From NCBI GenBank assembly GCA_921293015.1, contig OV121086.1, positions 27,204,254-27,268,253 of the forward strand: DNA of 64,000 bases, written 5' to 3'. Under the pieces are notes generated by a model. It searched no databases. It worked only from the letters and a program-made list of their open reading frames with translations, and was not told the origin of the DNA. Position 1 is the first letter of the stretch. Every line of letters starts with the position of its first letter. Position numbers and translations under genes: made by a program. This DNA comes from Phorcus lineatus. Its lineage: Eukaryota > Mollusca > Gastropoda > Trochida > Trochidae. Positions 25,003 to 34,689 of this stretch are shown here, in pieces.

Positions 25003-25552
25003 TAACGCAGCTTGAAATACAATACATATGTTTCTCCACTGAAAGTGGCAAGCCGGTTATAAAAGATGACAAACAAGAAGACGTTGTGTTTTTCTTCTGT
25101 ATTTTCTGCGGGAGGTTTTCACCAGAACTTTTACAATAATGGCGTCCACAGGCGAGAGAAGTCGGGGATTGTGTCACGCCGTAGCTGCGACTCCGAACCT
25201 GTCTGCCTGGTTTACGCTATGGACGAGCCTTTATAGAATATGGACAATAGGGTCATTTAACATCAAAACTACACACCAGATGTCAGTTTGAAACTGTTGC
25301 AATATGTCAAGTCCGGAGAACAGCGGCCGTTCAATTACTGCATCGGGCTCTGATTAGCGTGGCGAGGGGATGCTTTGATCCCTGCCGACGTGCTCTGATT
25401 AGCGTGGTGAGGGGATGCTTTGATCCCTGCCGACATAAGCCACTTCACTGGGAGCGTGGCAAGGGGATGGTTTGAACCCTGCCGACTTGAGACACTTCAC
25501 TGAGTATTTATCATGAAACAGAAAATTATATATAAACAGTTACGCTATGACA
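25003..25552 (-). repeat. LTR (3' LTR in element orientation)
   Basis: 550 bp, apparently identical to 26779..27328. Read on the minus strand it starts TGTCATAGCGTAACTG and ends GCTGCGTTA rather than the usual CA. A TATA-rich stretch (TTTATATATAA) lies near its minus-strand start. Confidence 0.93.
25347..25486 (+). repeat. Three hairpin-prone repeats inside the LTR
   Basis: Three units of AGCGTGGNNAGGGGATGNTT followed by GANCCCTGCCGAC; the first two are spaced 45 bp apart. Each can fold on itself through GGGAT/ATCCC-type arms. The same array is present in the other LTR at +1776. Confidence 0.85.
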
Positions 25553-25567
25553 AATTCCTCCGCCCCC
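25553..25567 (-). other. Polypurine tract of the LTR element
   Basis: GGGGGCGGAGGAATT on the minus strand directly precedes the TG of the downstream LTR, as expected for the plus-strand primer of reverse transcription. This fixes the orientation of the element. Confidence 0.75.
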
Positions 25568-25733
25568 GGTGAGACTCGTCCTCGAGTCTCCTAATCGGGT
25601 TTGCGCTATGCCGTCGATTATGTTGAAGATGTGTCGAGTCCAGCACAAGTTGGGGGTATTACATCAGGAATCTGCCAGCGGGTTGATGGACATAGCTTGT
25701 GGTCAACATGAGAAGATTTATGACTGTCATGCA

Positions 25734-26585
25734 TTATCTCCAATGGTAATTGTGGTGGTGAAAATTTGAAGAATTCTGATATTGTTGGCATTTAAATTCT
25801 AAACTTGTTACATATAAATTGAGTCTTGATATTTCCTGATTCTGCCGTAGGAAAGCATCTTTTTGCACCAAATTTTCTGCGAGAAGATCTTGGATTTGTG
25901 TTTGTAAAACGTTTATTTCAGTTTCTTTGTCTTCAATATTTGCCATATTTTCAATATGTAATGCTTCATTCTCACGCATTAATTCTTGGTTCTCCTCCTC
26001 TAGCAAAGAGACTTTGTCTGTTAACCTACTTATGGCATCTAACAGCGGACCGGTTGTGCTAACACAATCGAAAAATGATCTAATTCCTATGTTCGAAAAG
26101 GGTAATTGTCTAGCCAAATATTTTCTAACATGGAAGTCTAATTTTCGAAATGAATCTCTTTCGTTTCTTTTTGAAGATTTAGTATTGCGCTTTGGAGAAG
26201 ATTTTGTTTCTAGTTTCTGATTTTGGCTTCGATTTTGTTTTTGATTTTGATTTTCGACTTTAAGTGCATTTACGGCAGAAGCATGATGGCCAGAAGAGGG
26301 TGTCTTACTTGTAATTGAACTGCGCCCTACGGTAGGGTAATTTCTAGGTTTTGAAGGTGAAAAATACAAAGGGGCATCAAAACAACAAACAGTCAAATGA
26401 CCAACCTGACCACACAAGAAGCAGTTTTTGAAATTAGCATGACAGTCAACTTCCTGATGAGAAGACCACTTACCACATCGCCGACAGCGGTGATCCTGGT
26501 GTAGATCATTGTGTTGGTCTTGCCACTGACGTTGACGGCTTGCAGTCTGTCTCATCCTCCAGTGAGATGGGAAGAAGGCTGCCAT
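25734..26585 (-). CDS. Gag-like protein of the LTR element (zinc knuckles plus coiled coil)
   Basis: 283 codons starting at ATG 26585, chosen because an in-frame TGA lies three codons upstream. The N-terminus has two zinc-binding motifs: Cys34-x2-Cys37-x5-His43-x4-Cys48, and a classical CCHC knuckle Cys55-x2-Cys58-x4-His63-x4-Cys68. A basic, Gln/Asn/Lys-rich linker follows (about residues 105 to 140). The C-terminal part is a heptad-like coiled coil around residues 190 to 270 (SLLEEENQELMRENEALH). CCHC knuckles bind nucleic acid in retroelement Gag proteins. No capsid-like domain was recognised, and the knuckles sit at the front rather than the back. A further open stretch upstream of the ATG (LSGIPVPGGVPPAVRKGRG) ends at the TGA and may be a leader peptide. 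Intact, hence probably young. Confidence 0.72.
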   Translation of the reverse strand: MAAFFPSHWRMRQTASRQRQWQDQHNDLHQDHRCRRCGKWSSHQEVDCHANFKNCFLCGQVGHLTVCCFDAPLYFSPSKPRNYPTVGRSSITSKTPSSGHHASAVNALKVENQNQKQNRSQNQKLETKSSPKRNTKSSKRNERDSFRKLDFHVRKYLARQLPFSNIGIRSFFDCVSTTGPLLDAISRLTDKVSLLEEENQELMRENEALHIENMANIEDKETEINVLQTQIQDLLAENLVQKDAFLRQNQEISRLNLYVTSLEFKCQQYQNSSNFHHHNYHWR

Positions 26586-26760
26586 GTCTGCTCATCTGTG
26601 TTGGTCGGGAAGATCCTTGACTCTGCCGGAGGTAGAAGTTTCTTCTCTGGGGGTGATGAAACAGAATGTAGTTTCTCCAAGAAGTCCTCGTCCTTTTCTC
26701 ACAGCAGGGGGAACTCCACCAGGTACCGGAATACCACTTAACTTTAAGAAAAGCTAAGTA

Positions 26761-26776
26761 CCTCTGTTCAACACCA
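26761..26776 (-). other. Candidate primer-binding site of the LTR element
   Basis: TGGTGTTGAACAGAGG on the minus strand, two bases inside the upstream LTR, begins with the TGG that pairs with a tRNA CCA end. The tRNA was not identified. Confidence 0.5.
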
Positions 26777-26778
26777 AT

Positions 26779-27328
26779 TAACGCAGCTTGAAATACAATA
26801 CATATGTTTCTCCACTGAAAGTGGCAAGCCGGTTATAAAAGATGACAAACAAGAAGACGTTGTGTTTTTCTTCTGTATTTTCTGCGGGAGGTTTTCACCA
26901 GAACTTTTACAATAATGGCGTCCACAGGCGAGAGAAGTCGGGGATTGTGTCACGCCGTAGCTGCGACTCCGAACCTGTCTGCCTGGTTTACGCTATGGAC
27001 GAGCCTTTATAGAATATGGACAATAGGGTCATTTAACATCAAAACTACACACCAGATGTCAGTTTGAAACTGTTGCAATATGTCAAGTCCGGAGAACAGC
27101 GGCCGTTCAATTACTGCATCGGGCTCTGATTAGCGTGGCGAGGGGATGCTTTGATCCCTGCCGACGTGCTCTGATTAGCGTGGTGAGGGGATGCTTTGAT
27201 CCCTGCCGACATAAGCCACTTCACTGGGAGCGTGGCAAGGGGATGGTTTGAACCCTGCCGACTTGAGACACTTCACTGAGTATTTATCATGAAACAGAAA
27301 ATTATATATAAACAGTTACGCTATGACA
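26779..27328 (-). repeat. LTR (5' LTR in element orientation)
   Basis: 550 bp, no difference from 25003..25552 seen by eye. It is followed by AAGT and then the resumed 3' flank of TRIM copy B (CATAGTGAGATGAAGATC). Confidence 0.93.
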
Positions 27329-27332
27329 AAGT

Positions 27333-28215
27333 CATAGTGAGATGAAGATCTACTTTCCTTTGACAATCGTGTAGCGGTTAGAGTACAAAATATTATTCTT
27401 TTAAAATGAAAACATCATAAAGAATCATTTGTTATTTTGGGTCTTTATAATTTTTGCTAGACTAAACAATTTGATTTAAAAAACTGTGTTAGAAATGGTA
27501 TAATATAATCAAGAAATGATGGAAAGATTTAGTAAGATTGATATAAATTTTAAATCAGCGTTTGCATTGTAAGGATTATGTTTAATTTAATCATTTCTTT
27601 TCCTTTTGTACATGTTTATACAAGATATGTGTCACAATTGTACAATAGAAGTAGTCACATGTTTGGACATATTGACTTTAGAAATGGTAGTTAGGTAATT
27701 AGATGAAACAATCGTTATATAAATAGTATGTGGCAGGACGAAAACATTTTGGGTATTTACCAGAATTACAGTTCCAAAAATATTTGAATATATAAATTTC
27801 ATTCAAAATTTGTACATTCTGAATAACAGTCTTTTCCAATGAATTGTTTCAATGAAAATAAGCAGAGTCGTCTATATCCTCCGCCAGTAGGAAAAAATTT
27901 AATATATAGACTTATGAAAACCATTAAGCCCTATTTTCAACCACTATTTTTAGTCATTCATATTCCAAATTGTTAGTTATTATATATATTAGTGTAATAA
28001 TACTATAATTGTTTCACATTCTGACTTTCATTTCTTTTCAATAGAAACGCCAAAAATATCCCATGAAAATTGAAAACCCTAATGGCACAAGTACACATTA
28101 AGATAAATCTTACAGATTTTGAGTTTTGTTTTGGAAACGAAATGAAAAGTTTATCTTTGAAAACCCAAAACATCACATCTACACACGTAGATTCATATTG
28201 ATCCCCTTACTAGGT
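27333..28215. other. Duplicated 3' flank of TRIM copy B, no gene
   Basis: Resumes the paralogous flank and matches 5327..5430 and 6250..6874 behind copy A, without the LINE fragment found there. No clear AATAAA was seen near its start, so the 3'-end signal of copy B is uncertain. Confidence 0.55.
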
Positions 28216-28352
28216 CTTAAAGGTGCATTAGAACGTTTCATCTATGAAACAATGTGATTCTAGCGAAAACGAAAATGAATGTTTCAAATTGCAATTTAAT
28301 GATTTTTGATAAAAATAAGCACTTTTAAAACCAACGTACCATGATCGGTTAA
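28216..28352 (+). repeat. MITE-like family member, 5' part (paralogue of 6875..7012)
   Basis: Begins CTTAAAGGTGCATTAGAACG and ends near ACCATGATCGGTTAAGA, after which the similarity between the two TRIM loci stops. Confidence 0.62.
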
Positions 28353-28779
28353 GATTTTACAACAGTAGAATATTGAGGGGCTTCCTTCCAATATACACTG
28401 GTCATACGTTTTTTGTATTTCGGTCGCATTTACCCCTTCTTTCGTGAGAAACTTGATACCCGCACGATGCTTTCCATCATTGCAGGAGGGTACTTATGTT
28501 CAACAGAATGTAAATCTCAACTAAATGATCGAGAAGGGTTTTTTTCTGTCTTTAAACTGTCGTCAGATGGCCTAACTCAATAATAACCAACGATTATGTC
28601 TTATCGGGTGTATCAATGTTCAATTCTATGAATATATTGGCTTCTTATATTACCTTATATCTGACAGAAATGTTTATGTTTTCAAATGGTGTGGCTATAT
28701 GAACCTTACTCTCTGAAATATTCTAATATTCTTATGACTTGAAAACGACGTTAAAGGATTTGAGTCATTTCCCCGCATA
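28353..28779. other. Intergenic, no gene seen
   Basis: No feature recognised until the last 30 bases, which belong to the target repeat of the following transposon. Confidence 0.4.
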
Positions 28780-28788
28780 TCTTTAAAC

Positions 28789-28869
28789 ATCTTCCTACGC
28801 AAAACTTAACTATCGCCAGTCTCGAACTGTCCAAGTTAACCCTTGCTGCCATCCTAAGACTTTTCTGGC
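28789..28869 (+). repeat. Left terminal inverted repeat
   Basis: Pairs with 29810..29889 on the other strand, with about a dozen mismatches. Confidence 0.82.
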
Positions 28870-28967
28870 TTGATACCAGCGCCCCCTCTGGCGATTTTTA
28901 GTAGTCTCCAGTTACCTTCCTTGCCATTGCCAATCGACGACGCTATGTCATTTGCGATATAATCAAA

Positions 28968-29117
28968 ATGGCCGCGCCCATTGCACGTGACCTGTTTGAT
29001 CAGATTACAAAGAAGTTTGGCATTGCGAACATTTCCAACAAGAAGATTGAGTTTATAAATGCATTGAGGGACAAAAAAGATGTTTTTGTTGTTATTAGGA
29101 CCGGTTGTAGGAAATAA
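28968..29117 (+). pseudogene. RecQ-helicase-like N-terminal fragment inside the transposon
   Basis: A 49-codon frame starts in a good context (AAAATGGCC) and ends in TAA. It reads LFDQITKKFGIANISNKKIE, then FINALRDKKDVFVVIRTGCRK. This follows the pattern of animal RecQ-type helicases just before motif I: a Phe-Gly helix, a Q-motif-like segment, then KDVFV and the Walker A loop (normally PTGxGKS). The Pro, a Gly and the Ser of that loop are altered or missing, and the frame stops right after it, so no helicase activity is possible. It may be captured host sequence or the remnant of a transposon-borne helicase. The match is from memory of family patterns. Confidence 0.55.
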
Positions 29118-29809
29118 TTAACGTATGAATGCGCTCCTATATTGTTCATAGGCAAGTACAAAGGAGGTCCCTATTATCGTGGGTCTTCCAATTATACATG
29201 TACATTTCCATCCAAATTTACACATTGATTTTTTAAAAGCTGTATAATTATCCTGACAATTACGTGAAAATTACATTTAGCAGGGGAGAATTTGTTAGAC
29301 ATAAAATGAAACGTTTTTGTCTATGCAATGTATTTGAACAGATGTGTCCCTATTATCAGGGTAATCATAATTTAATGATAAATTAATATCTGTGAACGAA
29401 ATAAAGTAATATTATCATTAAAAGAAATTAAATTAAATTTTTGTTCATATTAAAATTTGATAAAGAATTTTCAAAACTAGAAAAAAAATTCGGTGCTACA
29501 AATCATGGTCTATATTCTAGCTGAGTTTGATTAGTTTACCGAATCATTTAAAGAAAACATCCTTTGACAGGCCGCTGTCCGCAATGGTGTTATTATAGCA
29601 GGATACTTACGCTAATTGACTATAAACATGAATGAGCTTGAATATATTGTTCTTTGCTTTACAGGCGGCTCTTTCTCTTACAAATCTTTCAGGCGACGGA
29701 CTGTGACATGGAGGCCGCCATTTTTGTTCGAGTCCCCGGATGAACCTTTTGCCAGGAGCTTTCTGATTGGACTATCTAATTCCTTTGCAGTAAGCTAAAG
29801 CGCAAGCAC

Positions 29810-29889
29810 AGAAAAGTCTTATGTCGGAAGCAAGGGTTAACTTGGGCAGTTCGAGACTAGTGATGGTTGAGCTTTGCGTAGGATGATGG
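29810..29889 (-). repeat. Right terminal inverted repeat
   Basis: Inverted partner of 28789..28869. Just inside it is CCTTTGCAGTAAGCTAAAGC. Confidence 0.82.
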
Positions 29890-30020
29890 TCTTTAAACTG
29901 CACCAATCTCTATCACTGGCTAATATATTAACCTTGCTGTTAAGTTGCAAACCCGTCAAAATTCGTGTTTTGTGTCCAGCAGCTATCGTGATCCGTCGCA
30001 GCAGCCTGAATGACAAGAAC
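29890..30020 (+). repeat. Dispersed repeat that served as transposon target, right part
   Basis: CTTTAAACTGCACCAATCTC, TATCACTGGCTAAT and GTCAAAATTCGTGTTTTG match the minus strand of 31795..31985. The left part of the same repeat is 28760..28788. Confidence 0.6.
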
Positions 30021-31014
30021 AGAAAAGTTGAGGAATGTCAGCAAGGCCTATCTTGAATACCTAATCAACCGATAATCAACCCACGTAATTTCTATATCAG
30101 CCACTGTATTCTTTCATTTGATGAAAATATCTTAATGTTTCGCAGAAAAGGTAAAAGGTACAGATTTTGTGGGTATTAATTACACAATTGAAATATATGA
30201 TAGCATAACATCATAAAAGGATAAAGAGAAGTTCAAATTACCATTAAGGTATAAATTTGCACATTTCGTTAGACAATCTGAGGAAAAGATTCTTTTAAAG
30301 ACAGATTTGAGAAATGATCTAGCGAGCTCAATAAGTACATTTTAAAATTAGATTCAATACCTAAGCTCTTGTTTTTATTAAAATGATTTAAAATTAAGAT
30401 TAAAATGAGTTAACACCTTTGTCGACACAAGAAGACACAGACCAAATTTATCATTTCATTTCTAACATCCCATTTTATAATGACCCTACCTAAATATTTC
30501 AACTATTGAGTCGTAACTCAACAACTTGTACATTAGCAATTCTTTGTTTGTTTTCATGAACAGTTGGAAAGATTATAAGCTAATTATAATGTTACCTCCG
30601 ATTTCACGCTTGGCACGTGCACACATTCCTCTGTAAGCAGTCTTTTCCCACGTTTCTGTTCTTAATTAAGGTTGCATGTGTAATTAGGACTTTGAAGGAG
30701 CAGATGATAAATCACGGGATGCACGAGCCGCACGTACTACACGTGTTGCGTGTCAGTTTCATTTACTGAGATATTGTTCTTTTCACTCACGAAGGCATCA
30801 ATGTAAAGTCATCTGTTGATGTGTTACAAGCTTGTTGATGAAGAAATCGTGAATTGTTATTGATAAACTACATGCATTTGCTAATGATCAGAAAAAATTA
30901 TTTACCGCAGCTCTGCTGAAACCGGTTGAGGTTTGATTTTAGAATAAGAGACAAACACACATAATCAACCATTGTGATGAGATGCACACCAGCTTTCGTG
31001 TTATTCAAATCAGA
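30021..31014. other. Intergenic, no gene seen
   Basis: AT-rich sequence without recognisable features up to the truncated SINE. Confidence 0.4.
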
Positions 31015-31247
31015 GGTTCGAATCCGGCCAGGGGCTCGACAACTTTTTCTGCCGTAGAGAACTAGTCTACCCGCATTAAGGTTTGGGTGCAATGCTAGAC
31101 AGAATTCCGGCGCAGTACCATCCAGCCGATGCCCGCATGGTTTCACCGCAATGCATAACCACAATGGTGTTGCGGGCTTTTTTGCAATATACGTGAAATA
31201 CTCTTGAAAGCGGCGTTAAACCCAAGATCACCTCACCCCACCCCACC
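31015..31247 (+). mobile_element. SINE family S1, 5' truncated
   Basis: Begins at the B box (GGTTCGAATCCGGCC), continues through the S1 body and ends GAAAGCGGCGTTAAACCC with a CACCTCACCCC tail. A 10-bp target duplication TCAAATCAGA flanks it (31005..31014 and 31248..31257), so truncation happened at insertion. Confidence 0.9.
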
Positions 31248-31257
31248 TCAAATCAGA

Positions 31258-31794
31258 CGAGATTATAGAACACTGAAAAAAAAGTAAAACATGACACACA
31301 AAATCAAAGACTCCCAGAGATGTACTTCTCGATCTCCCCTGAGTTACGTTCCCTCTTCTGAGATTATCATATTTGGAATGTTACTCCTGGCAAAAGAAAA
31401 ACAGTTTAAAAAAATTAAAAGATCCAAAAAGAAAATAATTGCATGGTGTGTAATTCCGTATTTGGTTTAGAGTATACAATGTTTAAAGTATTTATTAACC
31501 ACTGGGGTATCGAGCATTAGCAAGATTACACGGCTGATTTTACATGGAGGTCACAAGGAGGTCACACTCGGAAGAAAGAATTGCAACACCAACTTTTCTT
31601 TTAATTCTGAAAGTGTTCTGAAACCCAAAAACAAAAACGGAATGGAACAAATGACCTTACAACTTCAACGTTTTGTCCAGTCACAAAGGAGATTTTTTGC
31701 GACAACCTTTTGAGGCAGTCTGATTAAAATTCCGTGGAATAGAATTCTTAAAAACTTTACTGTAGCGGGATAAGAACTCATTCTTTCAGGAATC
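31258..31794. other. Intergenic, no gene seen
   Basis: No recognisable feature. Confidence 0.4.
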
Positions 31795-31985
31795 TTTCTC
31801 TCCAGAACGGTCTGAAAGCAGCCTCATTGCCCGTACGTCTGAAGTAACATCAATCCAAACCTCTTCGCCGATGAGGTCGCTGCACTCAAAATACGAAATT
31901 TGACTGATTAGCCAGTGATAAAGACTGGTGCAATTTAAAGCCGTGCGGAGGAAGATGACCCACATCGGTTTATTGCTCTACATAT
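31795..31985 (-). repeat. Dispersed repeat, uninterrupted copy of the transposon target
   Basis: On the minus strand GGGTCATCTTCCTCCGCAC, then GGCTTTAAATTGCACCAGTC, then TATCACTGGCTAATCAG. These join the left and right flanks of the transposon at 28789..29889 without it. A minus-strand frame reads YFECSDLIGEEVWIDVTSDV, which may be decayed coding sequence of unknown type. Confidence 0.6.
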
Positions 31986-33289
31986 GGAGGGTGAATAATT
32001 CATAGAGTTTCACTGAGGAATTTTGGTCGTAATCAAATCAAGAAACGACTTACGTGATTGTATACGCAACACACATAAGAGATATGATACTTCTTGGGGA
32101 AAGCATTACCTTGTCCTCTGAGGGTGCGCGGTATTATCGGTATCGCATGAAATAAAATTCACAATTTTCTTTTAAAATTGCAGAAAAGTATAACAAAAAA
32201 AACGTGAATTTAATGAAAGTTGAAGTGTGAACTCGCAAAGTGAAAATAACACAGACATGTTTCAAGTCCGAAACCAGTCATTGAATTATCTCTCTTTACT
32301 AAACTAGCCAGTTGAGCATTGCCCGCTGTTCTGATGAATGTTACTTAGTCAAGAGATCATGGCCAAATTAGAATATGAAAAGTACCAATATATTGCAGTA
32401 CGTAGTGCAATACGCCTCTCAATATCGCCATATATGTGACACGGAAATGAGTATCGATACCGATACCTATCTCAGTACACATACATTTTATATTTGTTTG
32501 TTCTTTCTATTTCTGGCCGACAACAGTGCAGCGTCAGATGGACCCTTTTTATATCCTGAATTGTAATAATTTGTTCTAAGCAAAGAAGTAACTAAATCTA
32601 CTTCTATTCGGTAAAGGCATCGAATCACTTCTTGAAAATAGAATAATCTCCCGAAAAGGAAATAGAATGATACCAATTGCAAGAAAAAATGCTAAAAACA
32701 ATACAATGTATTCGTTTACGGGCGTCCCAAATTCGTTTGGGCTACGTGAATCCATTTTAGTGTGAACATCTTTAAATGAATTGACTCGCGTAGTTTAATT
32801 TTCTGCAGTGTTTTCGAGTGTTGTTTTGCTTTGTCTTTCATTCAAAATTGAAAAATTTATGTATCTATGTATGACATCCGTCCAAAAGCATGAGTGTAAT
32901 TGTATGTCATCAAAACTCATAGAAAAACAAGTTAAGTGTTACTATTGTTATATGTGAACAACTTAGATTGTAAGACAACTTCTAGAAAAATATTTTCATT
33001 TCCGAAATGACTTTCAGATGACTTTCAGGTAGTCATAAAATGAAAATCAGGTATCAGGAATTAAGCATGTTTATATAAAACTTACGGGCATGTAGGATTA
33101 GGATAGCTTTGTTGAATTGATCAGCTTAAAGATTTAGGAAAAGTTCGAATGAAACTTAAGATGTCCATTAGATATTTATAATCAGTTTACGAATATCTAC
33201 TTTTCTTTATCATCATATAGAGAATGTTAACCTTTTACAATATAACAGCTACATGTTAAAATGACAATCCTTGAGCTGTTGCTTATGTT
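31986..33289. other. Intergenic, no gene seen
   Basis: Short open frames only. Confidence 0.4.
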
Positions 33290-33448
33290 CTGAAGGCAGT
33301 AGGACGTTTTTTCAAATGAATAAAGTTAAGTTATGGAATCCATTTGCCTACCTCAAATGACTAAAAAGTGTTTACACAAAAATATGACTGCCAATGTATC
33401 TTGTATGATACTTGATAATTATATATGCAAATTGTTCATTGCTGCTCC
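33290..33448 (+). repeat. MITE-like family member, internally deleted
   Basis: Left end GAAGGCAGTAGGACGTTTTT, interior AAAAGTGTTTACACAAAAAT and GACTGCCAAT, right end TTCATTGCTGCTCC. Shorter than other copies. Confidence 0.5.
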
Positions 33449-34640
33449 GGTAACCGTTTTAGACTGTAGAACTCGACTGCGGTTTTGCAAGGCTTACTTC
33501 AATTAGAGTTATTACAATGATAAACTTAGTAATGACTGAAGGAGCAGTTGATTTTCAAATCTCAAAACATGCTTGAACCATAGAGAAACACTAGTCTTTA
33601 ATTTGAATCGAATCCATATTAACTTAAATCATTACAGTCATTGAAAAAGCAGCCGTTGCAATACTTTATTGAAGGTGTATGAAATTCATGTAATATTGTA
33701 TCTTGTTTAAAAAAAATTCGTTCAGAAATTATAATTTGTTACATTGTGTATGTATAAAGAGTACACCAAGAATAAGCAACGTGTATGTTCCTTATACAAG
33801 TAATTGACTATCCCATAATTCATCCAACTGATAACCTCGGTTATGTCAACCTTATAGATAACCAGAGGAGTGTTGATCAACCTACTTATCTGACTTTCAC
33901 TACCCAAGAGAATGGATGACGTATTTAAATTCTCATCCTCACGAAACAAAACATTGTTATGGAATGAGATTAGCTGATGTTTTGATTCCGATCGGTAATA
34001 GAACTAGCATTAGTTTCAAATTAAAAACAAACTGCCTTTTCAGCATTATTTACATATTTTTCCCCATAAATTGAAAACTGCATATTACAGACAACTAAGG
34101 GACCGACCAAAGCGACCATAATATGCAGGTAGCAGTTATTTAGAGGTTTTATCGATGGATTGAAGGAGCGTTTAGGTTTTCACCATTCAGCGAAGATATC
34201 TTGTTCGAGGGAATGGGATGATATGGCGAATATTTGGGTTGGTCAAAGCACTACAAGGTATGTACACGTAGCTATATAGGATAGAATTAGTACCGCCGAC
34301 CATCCCAACCAAACCAGGTGTGATGTATGGTTACCAGGGCCCTGAATAGGCCAATGCAAATGATCGGTTTACCATAAGTTTGGCCAGCCCAGAGTTCGTT
34401 GATCGTTTTGAACTCGCACTGAATGTTAACTGGTATGTATAATTATGAGCATTCTGGGAGAATTTCGTCTGCGTTTACTAACGTCACTGTACTGTATACA
34501 CGGGGAAAATTTTGGCATTCTAGGATACTTATATCATGGCGGCTAGTACCACTTAGTTTTGCAGGGGAGAAGACAGCAACGACATTAAATGCTATATATT
34601 TCAGTGAAACCTTAGCTTCGTCTTGAATTAACAATCATTA
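33449..34640. other. Intergenic, no gene seen
   Basis: Nothing recognised; open frames around 34423..34634 overlap on both strands and lack support. Confidence 0.4.
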
Positions 34641-34689
34641 AGTCTTGACCCGAAGCCGAACTCCCGGATGACTGCACTATTCCATCACA
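34641..34689 (-). mobile_element. SINE family S1 head fragment
   Basis: On the minus strand GGAATAGTGCAGTCATCCGG runs into GAGTTCGGCTTCGGGTCAAG, a decayed S1 tRNA-like head without body. Confidence 0.6.

Larger units (their letters stand above)
25003..27328 (-). mobile_element. Young LTR retrotransposon with zinc-knuckle ORF and no pol (TR-GAG-like)
   Basis: Two direct 550-bp repeats that look identical by eye enclose 1226 bp. A 4-bp target duplication AAGT lies at 24999..25002 and 27329..27332, and the matching 3' flank of TRIM copy A is uninterrupted (CAGACAGTCCAGTCATAG). The orientation is minus: each LTR begins TGTCATAGCG, a purine tract GGGGGCGGAGGAATT abuts the downstream LTR, a TGG-starting primer-site candidate lies 2 nt inside the upstream LTR, and the only sizeable ORF is on that strand. 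Protease, reverse transcriptase and integrase are all absent, so mobility must have relied on a partner element. It sits 53 bp after the TRIM copy B stop, probably inside its 3' UTR. Confidence 0.9.
28789..29889. mobile_element. 1.1-kb DNA transposon with long inverted repeats (MULE- or hAT-like target duplication)
   Basis: Inverted repeats of about 80 bp, roughly 85% similar by eye, lie at 28789..28869 and 29810..29889. Shared cores are CCTACGCAAA, AGTCTCGAACTG, CCAAGTTAACCCTTGCT and TAAGACTTTTCTG. A TCTTTAAAC duplication lies at 28780..28788 and 29890..29898, 8 or 9 bp depending on where the end is set. A related target repeat at about 31795..31985 (minus strand) is uninterrupted at this point. 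No transposase frame was seen, so the element is non-autonomous. A target duplication of 9 bp would favour Mutator-like elements and one of 8 bp hAT or P. Confidence 0.8.

Noticed and set aside
24903-25139. Open frame running from the TRIM copy B end into the LTR
   Set aside because: It is out of frame with the TRIM protein and its second half is LTR sequence.
25826-26220. + strand open frames in the LTR element interior
   Set aside because: They are antisense to the 283-residue zinc-knuckle ORF, which has motifs, a start context and matching element orientation.
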